In this document: in pieces, positions 52,401-64,000 of the stretch
Layout: each line of letters opens with the position of its first letter
Numbering within the stretch: position 1 is the stretch's first letter
Assembly: GCA_023053545.1 (NCBI GenBank)
Contig: JAKZAN010000005.1
Coordinates: forward strand, 9,920,001 to 9,984,000
Direction of reading: 5' to 3'
Length of the DNA stretch: 64,000 nt
From: Lepidurus packardi
Lineage: Eukaryota > Arthropoda > Branchiopoda > Notostraca > Triopsidae
Made by a program: the position numbers and the translations under genes
The notes under the pieces: generated by a model
What the model was told of the DNA's origin: nothing
Database searches by the model: none
What the model saw: the letters and a program-made list of their open reading frames with translations, nothing else

Positions 52401-55400
52401 TCACGCTACCCAAGAAGCAAGGAAGTAAATAGCAAGCATGGCAACAAGCGCCATGACACCTCTGTGACGTCACGAAGGATAGTTTCGATTGTTTAGAATT
52501 ATGTAAACGAACTGCATGAATCCAAACCTGAACATATGATTTTGGTGGCTACAGTCCTTCTAATCAGGCTTGTAAGAGTACGTTTCAAGTATTTTTATGC
52601 TATAACAAACATTCGACGCCAAAAAGAAACTACAGATTTGTTCAAATTCGCTCAAAAACTTTCAGTCAAAACAGGTCAAATACTTTACACTGGAACGAAG
52701 GTTTAGTTAGTCTGAAATCCCGAGCTATTTTCCTTATTAACTATAGAATTACTTAGCTAGTGACCGTGCACTTTACGTGCATCACAATCACGCATTGCGT
52801 GACTGTAACACCTCTTGGGATTTCCAAGAACTCTCGGAATTTCAACACACATATGCATAGCCCTCTTAAAGCTCAACAATCCCGGTAAAGCTTTACCTCC
52901 TTGCTGTGTTTTCACTTGCACCGGAGCAGACAGTGGTCCTGGACCCACCGAAGTGTGTGCTTGGACACGGATCGTATAAATGGTGTGTGGTGTCAAGTCG
53001 CTAATCGTGGTTAACTGATTATTATCCACGCGTTGCGAATCCCAGGATGCAATGGGGAGATTAGGGTTGGTGGTATAGTACACTTTGTACGCCTGGAACG
53101 GAAAATGTTCAAACAGACAAATTATGCAGGGAAGCAACATCTTCCGTCGACGTGTGATTCACTCAAGTCTCACCCGTCCACGTCAACAACTCTTTAGTGT
53201 CGAAATACCGGAATAATCTTAGAAAATCAAACGGCGAAAATTTACCGTCACTTGTCCATTAGGCGTCTCGGGCTCTTCCCATTGAATGACCATAGTACTC
53301 GAGCTGAGTGGCCGTACTTGGACGTTCCGGGGCGAGCTGCCGGGTTCTGTGTTGGATGCAAACAAGCAATGTCTTAATTAACTGGGCTATTCCTCCCCTG
53401 ACCCCCCTTCATTCCTCCCATACAAGCTTTTCATCTCTTACTCGCGTGTCAACTCCTTCTTCAAACATTTAGACTCCGTACACAACCCACCCAAAACTCA
53501 TCCCACCCCGTTTTCTACCTAAAGCCGGAATGTACGTTTCCTGACATGTACAAACCTTGTCCCTTCATTGATATCGGATCTAGATGGTACAAAAGAGGAA
53601 ATAACAAGCACGTAAACAATTCCGGAGCGAGTTCTTCGTCCCCTAAACCCCCTACCCCTGTCTTCTTTTCCCCTCAAATACGAAGTATTGTCCTGTACAA
53701 TGGGTGCAGATGGCGTTACAAGACTTACTTGGTCCTCCGAAACTGGGGTCAGCTAGAATAAGGGAAAATGGAAGCTTTGCGTTAGTGGGGAATTTTGATT
53801 GGTTAGCAACGACGAACAGAAAGTCAGAAAGAGACCCAAAACTCAAACTATGAAACGTTCTAACATAAAGGGAGAGGTACAATCAAAATAAAGCGTAAGG
53901 TACACGAATCTACGAGCCTCCCCACCAGAAAGGCTAGAAAACTAGTAAAAAAAACAAACAAAATAAAAATAAAAAAAAAACACACACCTGTTTCGCCGGT
54001 AGTCACAAAAGCAGGAGTACTGGCCGGTCCCCTTCCCACGGGATTGACCGCCAGGACGTAGAACTCGTACTCGGTGAAAGGACTCAGGTTCCGTACTGTG
54101 TAATAGTTGGTTTTGACGCCGCTGATCTCTGATTCATGGCTGGCCGCTAGTTTCGGTTTATACTGGATCACAAACTCGACAGCATCGGTGGGTTGGGCGT
54201 CGTAATGCCATGAAACGTGGACTGTCGTGGCCGTCACTTCCGAAATTCGGACATTGGAAGGCGCGTACGGCAATGCTAATACCGAAAAAACACAGACATT
54301 AGATAGAGAGTCAGAGGGACGACGTCCCAAAAATAAAAGCAAAACGACAGAATGAAAAAGGAAGGGACATAGTAAGACAGAGTACCAGCATCAACACGAA
54401 CAGCAATCAGGCCACGACGCAAAAAGGGGAGAAACAAAAAAAAAAAACGAAAAAAACAAAAACAGGAAAAAAGGTTAAAGTACTTTAAACTTTGCATTGG
54501 CTTTCTATGCTAGCAAATGGCAGTAAGAGCTATTTCCACAAGATTTGAAGCACATCAACCTTTAGAAGAACCCAAAAAAATCGCTTCCACCAAATTCAAT
54601 TCTCCTCCCACTTTTACGTCTGTTTTTCATTCAGCGTTTGAGAGCAACGGAGGAAAAATCTTTACGAATCTTTTCTTTTCCCGAAGAAGAAGAAAGCCGC
54701 CTAACTTTCTGACTCTTAACTTAGTCCTCAGCTATAATTTCTCTTCCTCACAACTTTATATCGGACTCGGAAAAATAAGAAAAATAAATAAAACAATCTG
54801 AAAAAGGAAAAGAATAAGAGACGGAACACAACTAAGAATTACTACCAACGGAAGAATAGCACGTGAACTTGGTTCAAAAATCCTAAAGAAAAAGGTACTT
54901 CGTGACTTCTCGCGGTTCTCGACAACTTGTGGCCGATACAGGGCCAAGTTAACTGGCCTGAGTACCCACAATAAACGAATAAGTATAAAACGAGCTGAAA
55001 AGTCTGAAAAAATTGACCTTGTAAAAAGTTTTCAAGTTTTTGTGCCCCGCAAAATAACCTTTCAACTTTTCTTATTTTGCTCTTTGGTGCCAAAACAAGG
55101 TAGCTTGTTTCCTACATTCTTTAGCCGGATTTTTTCTTTTTTGCTTTTTGGGGCTAGAGAAATATTTGACAAAATACAGTTACCAAAAAGGACAGAAGAA
55201 AAAAAAAATTAGTCAAATTTACTAAAGAAAACAACGTAGAGAATACGAACTAACGTTTTTACAAAAAAAAAAAAAAAAAGAAAAAAAAACGAAGGAAAGA
55301 AATACAGAAGCCAAACTTTTTTCTTCCATGAGCTTCCACATAAAAGCTGGAAGGCCATAACCATAAAAAAAAAGGAAAAGAGAGGGCCTGGGGAAAGTGA

Positions 55401-57368
55401 TTCTACCTTCTACGCGGACTAAGGTGGTATTCTCGACGGATCCTAATTTACTGGACGCCACGCAAGTGTAGTTTGCGGATTCCTGGATGTCTTCGAGTAC
55501 CAAAATATTGCGTCCAATGGGCAAACTATCCTCCGGAGACAAATCTTCCAGGCCTTTCCTCCATTTGACGTACGGCAAGGGAGATCCTGCTGCAATGCAG
55601 GTGATGTTGAGGGAACTTCCGGCTTTCACTTCATACACAGGTTGAGGGGCTTGCGTAAAATACGGAGGCACTCGTCGAACTTAACAAGAGATACGCAAAA
55701 AAAGGGGGAAAAATAAAAAGGGAATGCAAACAACGAAATCATTAGCATATGGGCATGGTAGACAAGCAAAAAATGGAATCCTTAATCATATTTTTTTTAT
55801 TTTTTAGAGTTCCCTCTAGTTCTTCCGGCCCCCTCCATCCCCCCACAGCATGTACTCATAGTGTACCAAGCTAAGCTCGGAGCAATACTACCAGATGAGT
55901 GCTCAAGAGCAATAACAACGTACGAAAACCTGATCCACTTTCTGTTTGCTGTTGATCTTATACTTCGCTGTGCTTACCTCGTTAGTCAACCGTTCTTTTA
56001 GACAGACAACAAGGGCTGCACATCTTGTTAACTTGCAAGAGAAAAGACGGACTAGCGCAACTCACGTTACAAGACTGATTTCATCACAATCTTTTCACAA
56101 ATGCACAAATTTATGTCTTTTCTATTCTTCTTTTTGCGTTTATCAGCATGAGTTGCACTTCATTTTCTTCTCCCGAGGAAACTTTCAAAGAGGTTTAGGA
56201 TCGTTGGGTTAAAACCGCGAATTTTTATACTTATGTCAGGTAAGGCTTCCGTATACCTTATAGCGCGTTCCACTGGTTGCACTGGTGCAATATTTTTGGC
56301 ACTCAGTGCGTAAAAATAATACATGTTTGACACACTGAGTGCCAAAAATAGTGCACCAGTGCAGCCAGTGGAACGCGCTATTAGCTTGGGGAATTGTCAA
56401 ACCAGCAAATGTCATGAAAAATTTCTTTGACAGTAAGCTTGAACATAGTATCATGTTTCTTTTTTAACTTTAATACACAAGGCTTTCGCGAAACAACAAC
56501 AGACATAAGTGCCATCTGTGTGACCGTTTCGCATCAACAAGCTACGCTATACAGGAGCTTTAATGATAATTTTTTTCATTTTTCCTTGCTTTTTAATTCA
56601 CTTTGCATGTTGTTGATTTTTTCTGTTTTGCCGTTTATTTATTTAAATTCACTTTGATTTTTACTTTCTCAGGGAACTTTCTCAGGGAATATAGTCTTCA
56701 CTGTAGAGGAGTACCCTAGCCTATTTTCAAAATGCTATTTACTTTATTTTATTTATTTGATTTTGTTTCTTCTTTTTTATTTTATTTTGGCTCTTGTAAA
56801 CTTGGATAACTTTTCAATCGAACTTGAGAGCAAACAATAAAAGAGGGCAAAAGGAAAAGTTTACCTCGGACGTGGAGAGTCGAAAAATTGGAAACTTCGG
56901 TACCAATCGAATTCTCTGCCACGCACTCGTATTTGCCTTGATCTTCTTCGTCACTGTTGGAGATTTGCAAAGAACCTACAAATGAAAAAAATTAATTATT
57001 GTACGCTTTTTTTTCCCCCCGGCACTGCCCAAATCGATTTCGCCCAATTTCTATTTTCATTCCTTTTTCCAATCTTGTTTTTAACAATAGTACAGAGATA
57101 TTCTTACGTCTTTTTTTTTTTCTTCTTCTTTACTTCTCTTTTTTTTAAGTTTTTCTTCCTTCTCGTGCTTTACCTCGAGCGCCAGAATCCAATTGAAGGT
57201 ATCTGGAATTGGATAAATTGACAGGAATCATGTCACGAACCCAACTAATGACAGGTTCCGGTACTCCTGACGCTTCACATGTCAATACCGTCGTCCTCCC
57301 CTTCTCCACTACCGGCATTTGTTGCGGCCAATACGTAATCCGAGGAAAGCCCACTGGTAGTTCATCCG
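40778..57368 (-). CDS. Lar: Receptor-type protein tyrosine phosphatase Lar, 5' end beyond the window
   Basis: Cell-surface phosphatase for axon guidance and synapse assembly. Exons, 5' to 3': 57174-57368, 56865-56975 (Ig2); 55407-55679 (Ig3); 53988-54275 (FN1); 53246-53346, 52897-53092 (FN2); 52031-52164, 51804-51954 (FN3); 50600-50899 (FN4); 48128-48267, 47871-48070 (FN5); 47511-47680, 45955-46583, 45724-45867, 45427-45643 (FN6-9); 45182-45357, 44878-45084 (membrane-proximal); 43521-43970 (membrane segment [20 protein letters not shown] then CVKRR); 43234-43434, 42938-43156, 41899-42378 (D1); 41504-41809, 41151-41431, 40922-41057, 40778-40852 (D2). They sum to 5780 nt, about 1925 codons, frame intact throughout. 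Sequence follows fly Lar closely, from VGFP in Ig2 to the terminal [14 protein letters not shown]. The signal peptide and Ig1 are not found up to 64000. The donor after 47871 (GTTGGC) is unusual. Confidence 0.95.
42663..42882. mobile_element. MITE-like element, family 2, in a Lar intron
   Basis: 220 bp with inverted ends: TAAGGCTCCCGTATACCTTAG at the left and the reverse complement of TAAGGCTCCCGCATAACTTAG at the right. Inside, the word CATCAGTGCCATCTGT occurs twice. No coding capacity. It sits between exons 42938 and 42378 and is related to the element at 56241-56562. Confidence 0.8.
46766..47052. mobile_element. MITE-like element, family 1, in a Lar intron
   Basis: About 287 bp with terminal inverted repeats near 50 bp, almost perfect: TACTTGTACAGTTTACGCCC at the left, its complement at the right, both continuing through CACATTCTAAACACTAA. 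The middle includes a short palindrome ATCGTGGGTT-ACCCACGAT. It lies between exons 47511 and 46583. A related left end is found at 34980. Confidence 0.85.
48282..50599 (-). other. Lar: Long Lar intron between FN4 and FN5
   Basis: 2.3 kb, the longest fully contained Lar intron. The only supported content is the candidate 9-nt exon at 48682-48690. Short frames at 49460-50330 show no domain. Confidence 0.5.
48682..48690 (-). CDS. Lar: Candidate 9-nt cassette microexon of Lar (FN4-FN5 boundary)
   Basis: On the minus strand the order is pyrimidine tract, CACTAAC branch-like word, CTTCCAG acceptor, CTCTTCGAA, then a near-perfect GTAAGTAAC donor. No other AG lies between tract and acceptor. Nine nt keeps the frame. 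Inclusion would change the junction from Asp-Val-Pro to Asp-Ala-Leu-Arg-Met-Pro, inserting three residues between the FN4 and FN5 repeats. Vertebrate Lar-family receptors use mini-exons to tune ligand binding; a homologous site is not claimed. Confidence 0.6.
51556..51594 (-). CDS. Lar: Candidate 39-nt cassette exon of Lar (FN3-FN4 boundary)
   Basis: On the minus strand, an acceptor AAACAG and a good GTAAGAAA donor bracket 39 nt, which preserves the phase 1 frame between exons 51804-51954 and 50600-50899. Inclusion would add [13 protein letters not shown] just before the FN4 start. A pyrimidine-rich stretch lies upstream of the acceptor but is shorter than usual, so this is less certain than the 9-nt exon. 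Confidence 0.4.
56241..56562. mobile_element. MITE-like element, family 2, interrupted copy in a Lar intron
   Basis: Left end TAAGGCTTCCGTATACCTTA and right end GCTATACAGGAGCTTTA resemble the ends of 42663-42882, and AAGTGCCATCTGTG is an internal shared word. It is interrupted at 56261-56380 by another element. Without the insertion the left end would continue TTAGCTTGGG, like TTAGCTCGGT in the intact copy. Confidence 0.75.
56261..56380. mobile_element. Nested 120-bp inverted-repeat element with TTA target duplication
   Basis: Starts TAGCGCGTTCCACTGG and ends with its complement CCAGTGGAACGCGCTA; the arms extend about 48 bp with few differences. TTA flanks both sides (56258-56260 and 56381-56383). 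A three-base TTA duplication is typical of PIF/Harbinger-derived MITEs, which is inference. Its host is the family 2 element. Confidence 0.85.
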
Positions 57369-60300
57369 CTAGAAAATCCAAAGAAAAAGACAAAAAAATG
57401 TAAACAAAAACGGAATAAAGGACCTTCATTAGTTCAGCTCGTTCCAGACATACAAGGCACAAAATACAACGCTCGTATACTCATCTAGGACCAAAAAAGG
57501 TCCCTAAAACTGACAAAAGACCTGTTTTAGGTTTCATTTCCCAAGTTTTCATTCCACTAATGAAGGCACCCTAAACTCATTTCATGACTTACATTCATGT
57601 CTACATGCAGCCCACCCCCCCTCCTTGTTTAACCTTTTGGCTGCACCAAGTATAATACGAGTAAACAGTACACCGCACCCTTACTTATTCTTTTCCTTGA
57701 CTCTCACCGGGTTTATCCCTCTAGTATATAAGAATCTGACAATTTCAGTCCACATCTGCCACTCGGACATTCTGATGACAGTATAAACTCGCCCTCATTG
57801 GATTACCGCCTGTCTCGTACCCCGAAAACATGCTTGACAGGATGAAGGGTCTAATATTTGCATTTTAATTTCTTTTAGAAGAAAATAAAAATAAAACATT
57901 GGCTTGCCAACGCATTTATAAAGCTTCCGCCTCCTCATTTTCATCAATATACTGAGTTGAGTAGACGGGACACCTAATACCATTTCCTCCCTTTTAAGAA
58001 CGCTTTTGGAACTTTTGGTCTTAGAGACCAAAGTACGAGAAAGAGAGAAAGGAGGAAACAGACAGGAACATATAGGTGCGTTTTCACTTAGGTTAATTCA
58101 ATTAAGGGGTCAATGGGGTGAGGCGTCGTCAGTCATGCCATGGCAACGTTTTTGTCAGTCAAGTGTTGACTATTGACTCGCTTTAACAAAAGTGAACCGG
58201 TAAACAAATTACCACCCTTTTCTCCGTCCCTTTCAGGTTAATGCAATTATATGCGATATCAACTCTTGGCGCGTCTATAAGCGGCTTCACCCCCCAAACA
58301 AAAAGCAAAAAGAGCGTAGGAAAACAAAAAGCCTTTTCATTGGAGTAACTTTAACCTTCCACACGAGCTCTCTAGAGAACTTAGAGAAGATTTTTTAGTT
58401 TATTTACAAAAAAAAATCACCAAAAAAATCTTGTATCCCAAGTTTTGGACGGAAAGAAAAGTAAATCCCGACTGCCAAATCCGGATTCTTCCCAAAAGGG
58501 AGGAAAAAAAAATCTAATTAAAAATAGGAATGGGGAATTAGTTCTGGATGCGTTTTTAAAAGCAACACTACCTGAGGAGGCGAGTTTTCTTTTTTGGGGT
58601 AGTGCTAATGCAACTACATCATTTCCTTCACAAATCCCTGTTCCATTACCAGGCTAAGCCCTTTGGAAAACATCGTCCTGGGCTCAAAACGCCTGAACTT
58701 TGCACTTGTCAACATTTTTAAAGATCCCGACACCAGCGATTTCAAGCTTCTCTTGCCTGTAAAGCTGTCGGTGCAACAAGACAGGCGAGATGAAGGAAGA
58801 ACTGTATTTATTCAGCTACGGAATCTTTGTTGGCAATCCGCTACTTTTCTTATCATTAAAAACCTCAGAAATGGTGGTGTCTGTATTTTCTTGACGGCAT
58901 TTCAGGATTGACTTGGCAGTATTTTTGACGAGAAAACGTTCCCTTTTAATCTTAGGAATCTTTGCCTATTGCTTGGCAACGGATATTATGCATAAATGTC
59001 TGGTACGGACGAAATATAGACATGTGAAAGGGCGAAAGTCAGCAACGTCACATGCTGAGATAGTGATGGATACTCTTGTGGTTTGCATTACGCTAAGAAA
59101 GGGGAATTTTGTTTCACATTTTTGGGAATACCCGTTCACGAGTTATTAATATAGCAAAAATCGGGTCTGGTGACGTCACAGACGCACCATGGCGTGGCTT
59201 ACGCTGCTTGTTACCATGGTTTACGGTTTATGTGCGGGCTTGACACAGTAAACAATGTCCTCGGGTGCCGCGAACACCAATACGTGTGTGACGTCAGAAA
59301 CTACGTGAAACTTTTGTTCTTCAATAGCTGGCTTATTACTTGGCGCATTACGGAAACGAAAATAATAGAAATTAGATTGTGTGTGCTACCTTTAAGGCTT
59401 CTTTGATGGCTTTTGCCTTTTAAACGTGAAACACTCATTTCAGAAAAGTGGGTGGAGCTCCTAACTGTTTAATCGTTAAGAACTCTTTTAATATCGAGGA
59501 TAAGGCAATACCACATCTGAAAACTCGTATCAGCCTACTTTAAACAAGTATAAGACAACTAAATCAAAATGCTGTTTAAGTCCTTTCATTCCACGTTTTA
59601 CTAAAAGGGGGCGGGACGATCGAAATGTGTTTTCCCCGGAAAAAGCCAATGTATCCATTTTGGGAGCATTAATAGAGATTAAGAAAGACAAGTCGCTTTC
59701 TTAAAAAGCCGCAGGTGTTATCCTTTTGTCTGCTCACATTTGCTAAGGGATCTAATACGGTCATCATAAGTCAATTTTCATTAGCCGGGGCAAAAGCTAA
59801 TCATTACCTCCTTGGGAGGCCCGTATATTTTGGCTAGTAGGAACGGGGGGCTTCACGAAAGATAAAAAAGTACAAGAGAAAGCTTTTGGAGCTCTTCAAT
59901 TACCTGCGCCCTGCCAAGCTATTACTTAGATGCTTTGGGGGGGCGGGGGGGTTGCAGGAGGGCAAACTGGCAAGAAAAGGAGCGTCGTCCACGGGAGTAT
60001 CCGCTATATACAACCTAGCATGCCAACAAAAGAATAGCGAGCAAGAGAGAGAAAGAGAGAGAAAGAAGCTCATCAAAGACCTAAGACGTTGCCATTTTTC
60101 TTTGATGAGGCTCCGAGCATAGCCCCCGGCCAAAAGGCGTGTGCTGTTACGAACAGAAAACGTAAAAAATTAAAGCGAGCTGAGATAAATTACCCGCACC
60201 CCTTGTCTGCCCTCCCAAGACAAAAAAGGGGATGGCCATAACCAGCCTTATTGTAAGCCGTCAGCTAAAAAAGACAAATAATAATAAAAAAACTCAATAA

Positions 60301-63300
60301 AAATAAAAACGGTGGCTTTTTTTTCCAAACAGATAACTAAAGGGCTTGTTTATACTTCCGTATATAATTTTCTGCCCCTTTTTGATAAATAGCCTCCCAT
60401 AAGGAAAAATATAAATGAGTTCAAAGGGGGGAAGTCTTAGTACAACGTTCCAGGTCCACTAAGAGCAATTAGGTACCCCCCCCCCCCCCCCCACCCTACT
60501 TTCGCGCCTTTAATCTTTACCCACATGACCGCTAGTGGGCGAAAAAGTTCCCGCTGCAAGAAATAAAAAAGAAAAAAAAGTGTGCTGGCCTGTTTTCGTG
60601 CTCATATCTAATTAATCGACTTATTGATACCCAGGACGACGCAAGCATTAGTGGAATGGCCCCACACAGGGCAATAACTCGCCTTTTTCTCCCTTTCGGG
60701 GGGTTAATAGTATATGAAGGACGACGATCTTTTGCCTACCCCACCCACTTTTTGCTAGAATGGGTTTAAACCCTCGTATTACGTACTGTTACTAACCTTA
60801 GCGTTATGTCATGCGATCGCTCCAGGATTCGATAATTAAGCTAACCTCCACTGTGCAGAAGCTCATTAGAAGCCCTAATTACATGTAGTATGTGTGTGTA
60901 TGACACACGAAACTGACTTCTGATTTGTGCAGAAATAGAGCTTTCTCTGAACGTCTACGTCGTTCACGATAGGAAGCACTAGAAACGGCTCCGTTTCGCT
61001 TTTTTTTAACAGTGAGCTCAATAAACAGTTTTCGTAGCAAGGCTAAAGGCAAAATAATTATCTTTTGGACTGTAAGGTAGCATTTCTCCGAACCATAACC
61101 CCCTTCCCTTCCTTTTTGGTTCGGTGTGAATACTAATGGTAGTATAAAAGCTTTTAGGATCGCGCTTAATGCATGGAGATTTGACCTCTGTCTTACGTGT
61201 CAGACTCCCTCCCTCTCTTGTCTCCCTCTCGCTTTTATAGCTTTCGCTTTCCGATTCATTTGCATACACCGAGGACAGAGCCAGAGCGTATTTTCCACCC
61301 TGCTCTTCGACCCTCGTCCCGACTCCCCTTTTCACTTAGGTTTTAGGTTCAGGTTTCGCCCCTCGACTGTCTTTTCCAAGGAATCTACAAACGCTCTGGG
61401 CACGAAAGCATGACACGCTGAGAAACTTGGGGCTGTCCACCAACACACGAGCTTTGCTTACTCAATCCATTTTTAATGTGGCCCGGTTCCTCAAAAGCAT
61501 TCCATCTGTTTCGCTTTGCGCGAGCAATGAGACACACCAAAACTACGGAATTCTATTCAGTGATCTTAAGGATACTGGACGCTAAACGTACCGCTTTCGA
61601 CTCAGTTCAAAAGAGTGGCTGCGATTTAAGATTAAAGTGAATACATACACAAAGTTGGCCTCAAGTTATCAAAATCGACTTGCCTTTTACTTCCTACTAT
61701 GCTAAATATTAGAATTACGAGCTGGCTAAATACATCCTTCCGAACTTTGCTGTTGAATTTCATGACTTTGAAGTATATCACCCTTCATTTTAAAGATTCA
61801 AATAGGTGTGAGATGACCTATAGATTCCTGTTGTATAGTTTGAGGTTTGCACAATAGTAGTTTATACAGTAGAGGACTGAACATTTAACGTACCCATTTG
61901 CAATTCTATTGTGCTGAATCCGTCAACGCGACACAAGGACTACGGTGCACCCGACTTAAGGACTAGACTAGGTTAGTTTAAGTTAGGTTAGGAGTTTGTA
62001 GTCCTTTTGTCGAGTTGTATTTGTGTCTTCGTACCATTCAATCCATGGAAAAGTTAAGCTGAATGAATGCGAGCTACGAAGACTTCCTCACGCCTTCATA
62101 GGCTAAGAACCCTATCTGTTTAGAGACGCGAACGGCTCACTGCAGTGCTGTGTATGCTAGCACTGGCTGTCTTGACCGTTAGAAATGACTACTGCTTGAG
62201 AGACGCATTTTGGAATGAAGGTTTAGCTTAAGGTTATGTTAAGACTTGGTTATTCTCCCGGTTCTAAGGAACTGCGGTGTAAAAGCAAAATAATGGTATG
62301 GTTTGCTGCGATTCCCTAGCCGCCTCCCATAACCTGACTGAAATCCGCTAGTCTGTGTACAGTATCCACAGTACTTAGTGACTGTACTGAATGGAAACTT
62401 CTACCTTATCTCGACAAGCTATAAACCTGTTGAACAATCTATAATACTACGCCAACAGTTTTTCGCCCCCAAAAGGATTATACATAAAAGTTGAAATGTT
62501 TACATAAAGCCTATCTGTTTATTTGAGAACAAGTCTTGTGGCTAATCCCAAGCCACACATTAGCATCCCTTATAACTTTGGATCTCCTAAATAAGACTTG
62601 ACAGACTAAAGGCAGCAACGTATACAGTATGGTGAACTCGTTTCAATCTTTAATTCCCCGAGCTTACAAAATAATCGGCTTGGTGAATAGCCAAACAAGT
62701 TGGGGCCAGACAAACTATTAGCACAGAAATGAGAACGACAAGCAAGTCCCCAAAGCTTCTTACATGTAGCTGCGTGCTCCACATAATGCAATCACTATCT
62801 AGGCTCAAAGATTAAGCCTTTGCAATGTAAATAAATGGAGGAACCCACCAAAAGCGAAAAAAAAAAATCGTAGAAGAAGCCATAGCATCAGACATCGCAT
62901 CGCAACGTTTCATATTACATCCTGAAAAACCGAGTTCCATAAATTTTACATGGCCTAAGCAGGGACTAATCCATATGTAGCTTCTCCCCCCACGACCCCC
63001 CTTTTTCCCTGTCTGACTGTCTTGTCTTTCTCTCACAAACGACCAAAAGTTTCAGAGCGTTTCAAATGACGTTACATGTTTTGCTCTCCACAAAAAGCTT
63101 TCAACAAGAATTCAAAGTCCCCTTTCGCCCTCGGGGGGGTTAAATCCTATAAAAACCTCTATGCCATACCGACACAAATGGACGGACGACAAGAAAGCCA
63201 TGTGACATGTCCCTTTTACTTTCCATCTAAAATGCTCCCAGCACTGAATAATAGAAATCACAAGGTTTGTTTTTTTAAGAAAAAAGGAACGTCTTGGTCC

Positions 63301-63734
63301 TTCAACAGCCTCTTTTCGTCCCATTCACTCTTGACCGCTAGCTAACTTGGTAATTTCCCGTATATTAAAGGTAAAAGCCAATTTCCCCCTCGCTGTCCCC
63401 CCCTTCCAACGAACTAGTACTTTTCTCCCGTCTGGAGGCACTACAATCGTATCCCACGAACATTTCTGCTTGGCTGAACCAACATAAAGAGAATTCTTGA
63501 CAAAGATTCCTTGAAGAATTCCTTGAATAAAGCATATGGAAATATTCCTTTTTTATGCAGCTATAAATAAATGCATCAAAGAGCTACAGATAACTAACAA
63601 GAGCTATTCAATGACAAATTGAATTAAAGGGGGAGTAAGGTTTCAAATGGGAAAAAAATATAACAAAAAGACATACAGAAGGAAGTGTTCCGGCTGAAGA
63701 ACCCCTATGTCAATCATGCATATTAACCGAGTAA
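57369..63734 (-). other. Lar: Lar 5' intron: no exon recognised
   Basis: Upstream of the Ig2 exon nothing resembling Ig1 or a signal peptide is found to the edge. The stretch contains two CRE palindromes at 59171-59178 and 59289-59296, GAGA-type runs near 60042-60065, and poly(C). Short frames (58445-59406, 61018-61413) lack domain features. Confidence 0.5.
60476..60492. repeat. Run of 17 C
   Basis: Uninterrupted homopolymer in the Lar 5' intron; its exact length may be affected by sequencing or assembly. Confidence 0.9.
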
Positions 63735-63915
63735 TTAATTATTTAGTGGGATAAGCTCCGTTAATTTCCGCCAAATTTGAGATTTTCCTTTCTTATAACA
63801 TTGGGTGACAGTTAGCCGCTGGCCGGATAACTGACTTTTGCACCGTGACTTGCTGGCTCTGCTATTCGCCATGCAGCATGCGTTGCCTCATAGTCGGAAC
63901 CGCCTTGTGCGGTTT
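63735..63915 (+). repeat. Dispersed repeat, copy 2
   Basis: Same blocks in the same order as 30241-30430: TAATTATTTAGTGGGATAAGC, CACCGTGACTTGCTGGCTCT, CGCCATGCAGCA and a CCGCC block followed by GCGGT. Diverged from copy 1 by substitutions and indels. Confidence 0.7.
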
Positions 63916-63970
63916 TCTCAAATAGTTTGTGTTTGTGTTTTCTCAAATAGTTTGTGTTTTCTCAAATAGT
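63913..63970. repeat. Triplicated TTTTCTCAAATAG word
   Basis: TCTCAAATAG occurs at 63916, 63941 and 63960 with GTTTGTG spacers, next to the dispersed repeat. Confidence 0.8.
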
Positions 63971-64000
63971 TCATTCCTGGGTGACCCTATTATTACAAAG

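Noticed and set aside
55940-56030. Possible 54-nt cassette exon of Lar near a GTAAGC donor
   Set aside because: The only frame-preserving version contains an in-frame stop; the other acceptors break the frame.

Overview
This is eukaryotic nuclear DNA. It has GT-AG introns, AATAAA signals, a nuclear tRNA gene with a T-run terminator, and animal gene families. The proteins point to an arthropod: a Lar-type receptor tyrosine phosphatase with arthropod-like sequence, an IQSEC/Schizo-type Arf exchange factor, and tandem clan-2 cytochrome P450s. Many introns of only 50-120 bp beside a few very long ones would suit a compact crustacean genome such as a branchiopod. The species is inference; nothing in the window fixes it.

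Layout. (1) 1-6.7 kb, minus strand: two tandem P450 genes with the same eight-exon structure. The left copy is cut by the window edge just after its heme motif; the right copy is complete (about 485 aa). A decayed P450 tail lies between them. (2) 6.7-9.7 kb: spacer with a 39-bp A/T minisatellite and the presumed promoter region of the next gene. (3) 9.75-38.1 kb, plus strand: an IQSEC/Schizo gene. Its seven common exons (33.1-37.5 kb) encode an IQ motif, a Sec7 domain, a PH domain and a C-terminal PDZ ligand. The 23-kb first intron holds two well supported and one weaker candidate alternative first coding exon. All end in the same splice phase as the exon at 9753. A tRNA-Thr(UGU) gene also lies in this intron. 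(4) 38.1-40.7 kb: convergent spacer with tRNA-like and tandem repeats. (5) 40.78-57.4 kb and beyond the right edge, minus strand: Lar. I could assign 25 exons by splice sites and reading frame, from Ig2 through nine fibronectin III repeats, the membrane segment and both phosphatase domains. The signal peptide and Ig1 must lie right of 64 kb. Two small frame-preserving candidate cassette exons (9 and 39 nt) sit at fibronectin-domain boundaries. (6) 57.4-64 kb: the long 5' intron of Lar, with no exon that I recognise and one copy of a dispersed repeat.

Several short inverted-repeat (MITE-like) elements occupy introns. One family has a copy in IQSEC and one in Lar. Another has two copies in Lar, one of them interrupted by a different element with a clean TTA target duplication.

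The three loci do not form a functional unit. The P450s are probably ER monooxygenases. IQSEC/Schizo activates Arf GTPases at the membrane and Lar acts in axon guidance and synapse assembly, so the two convergent genes both have neuronal and cell-adhesion roles in animals. All exon coordinates were derived by hand from splice sites and frame; none was confirmed by transcripts.
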